From Ephemerocybe angulata (Eukaryota > Basidiomycota > Agaricomycetes > Agaricales > Psathyrellaceae), in NCBI GenBank assembly GCA_013368325.1, contig JAACJK010000060.1, positions 186,001 through 250,000 of the forward strand: a DNA stretch of 64,000 bases. The letters are read 5' to 3'. Below are positions 62,992-64,000 of this stretch, piece after piece; the stretch's first letter is position 1, and each line of letters starts with the position of its first letter. A program made the position numbers and the translations under genes. The notes under the pieces were generated by a model. It made no database searches, was not told the DNA's origin, and saw only the letters and a list, made by a program, of their open reading frames with translations.

Positions 62992-64000
62992 TGTCTAAGT
63001 CTTGTCCGCTACCTCCCTCCCTGGAAACCTCTTCTCAAATGCTGCCCGCAATAACGTCCACGAAGCCTGTTGAAGTACAATGCACATGTCTCTACGGCTC
63101 GCCCATTGTTCTCTTCATCTTCACACGGGCGCTGCCTCTTTCAAACTTTTCTATGGTTCTAATGCTTCTTTGTTCTATATATATCCATGATCACATTGTT
63201 CATTCATTCCATCGTTTCACATATATCACACAGCATTGTTCTCACTTCTATTGTTCCATATTCGTACGTACTTTATTGTTCTCCCGATATGGATCGTCTA
63301 TTGTTCCACACAGTATATAGTCTACACTGCAAGTGGGTAGTTCCCTTATCGAACTATCTCCCACTTGCAGGTGCGTCATGCTGTATTTCGCTTTATCTAA
63401 CTTAACTAATATATCGAACTATCTCCCACTTGCAGTGGCTTCAACGACTTATAAACTTAGCAGTTTATCAAAGCCTTTGTCGCATCAGGTTGGGCCTTGA
63501 ACCACTTTGTCGTGAACACCAGTCAGCCTACTTATTTTCTCTTCTTTTCCTTTCATTTCTTCCTTTACTATTCATTCGTGCGCATTCCTGCACACTCTTG
63601 CACACCTTTGCATACCCTTGCACACCTTCACACTGCCTTCGCTCTTCTGAGCCTTCCCCTCACTTCATGCACAGCACATTCGTGCTTCTTATTCTCGTGC
63701 ACAGCACGTTCACACCTTGTTCACACCTTTGTTCTCAGGTGCACTGCCCGCGCGCTGCCTTTTAGTCATATCGACTCATATGGACTTTATTGTTCTCTGG
63801 ATCATTCTATTGTTCTATTTTCGTTCGAGATCATCTGGACACATATATACTCATAGCTACTCGTTCATTATTCCCCACTTGATCTCTTTGACTATACAGG
63901 TACATAGTCGCTTCGCTCCTATTCCCTGTATCCTATTTACCTTTGACTATACAGCTCTTGTATCTGCATCGCTGCTCGTCGCTCGTCCGACCTCTGCTCC
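62992..64000. other. 5' flank, possible LTR/leader of gypsy D
   Basis: No gene. It holds many ATTGTTCT words, a hairpin-forming repeat (63327-63370), a 23-bp direct repeat (63348-63370, 63413-63435), a TGCACAC-rich stretch near 63590-63630 and TTTGACTATACAG twice (about 63888 and 63943). No paired LTR is visible inside the window. Confidence 0.4.
63327..63370. repeat. Imperfect palindrome/hairpin
   Basis: CTGCAAGTGGGTAGTTC (63327-63343) pairs with GAACTATCTCCCACTTGCAG (63351-63370) apart from a 3-nt bulge. The right arm is repeated at 63413-63435. Confidence 0.7.

Overview
The window looks like a piece of nuclear DNA from an agaricomycete (mushroom-forming basidiomycete). The evidence is small phase-consistent introns of about 50-75 nt with GT..AG ends, a KDZ transposase with a CxC2 cysteine cluster, a CxC5-type fragment, chromodomain Ty3/gypsy elements, a split-direct-repeat tyrosine-recombinase retrotransposon, and a multi-pass membrane gene of a style common in Agaricomycotina. 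This placement rests on family content; I could not run a search.

Layout. 1-8356: an old Ty3/gypsy copy (minus strand, here called B-prime) split by a complete young chromovirus, element A (1216-7890). 8357-13205: GC-rich unassigned DNA, an unrecognised minus-strand ORF, and a 5'-truncated LINE with RT and RNase H whose poly(A) abuts a broken signal-peptide exon. 13325-29195: the least transposon-rich part. It holds a dispersed family of small secreted proteins (complete genes at 15738-16107, 18642-19122 and 28756-29195, partial copies at 22050-22401), a defensin-like cysteine-rich secreted peptide (15075-15446), a seven-exon membrane protein (24000-25532) and a decayed Hsp60 pseudogene (about 25902-27600). 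29841-35266: a complete PAT/Ngaro-type retrotransposon (gag, RT-RNase H, tyrosine recombinase; repeats in the order A1..B1-A2-B2) carrying a hAT-type MITE. 35700-40213: a second, defective copy of the B gypsy family. 40214-60671: KDZ territory, with a CxC5 fragment, a CxC2-KDZ transposase gene broken by a second young chromovirus (element C, 42758-49808), and four intron-containing genes (acidic-tail protein, 180-aa protein, viroplasmin-domain protein, 904-aa Gly/Met-rich protein). Two related 90-bp inverted-repeat elements in opposite orientation flank this block. 60672-62991: a frameshifted gypsy fragment (family D), followed by its noncoding flank.

The most interesting results are these. 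(1) A family of small secreted proteins shares a 24-codon signal exon, a phase-0 intron and a second exon with the pattern EAR[DE] ... R[EDK]L[LI]..LS[DE]RL[ED] ... C; I recognise no named family. (2) Both young chromoviruses have a perfect 11-nt complement between the PBS and a site about 30 nt downstream of a TATA box, which predicts Tf1-type self-priming. (3) Three gypsy families carry a GGATTTT or GGGTTTT slippery heptamer at the gag stop with pol in the -1 frame. (4) The KDZ neighbourhood may be a multi-gene transposon cassette.
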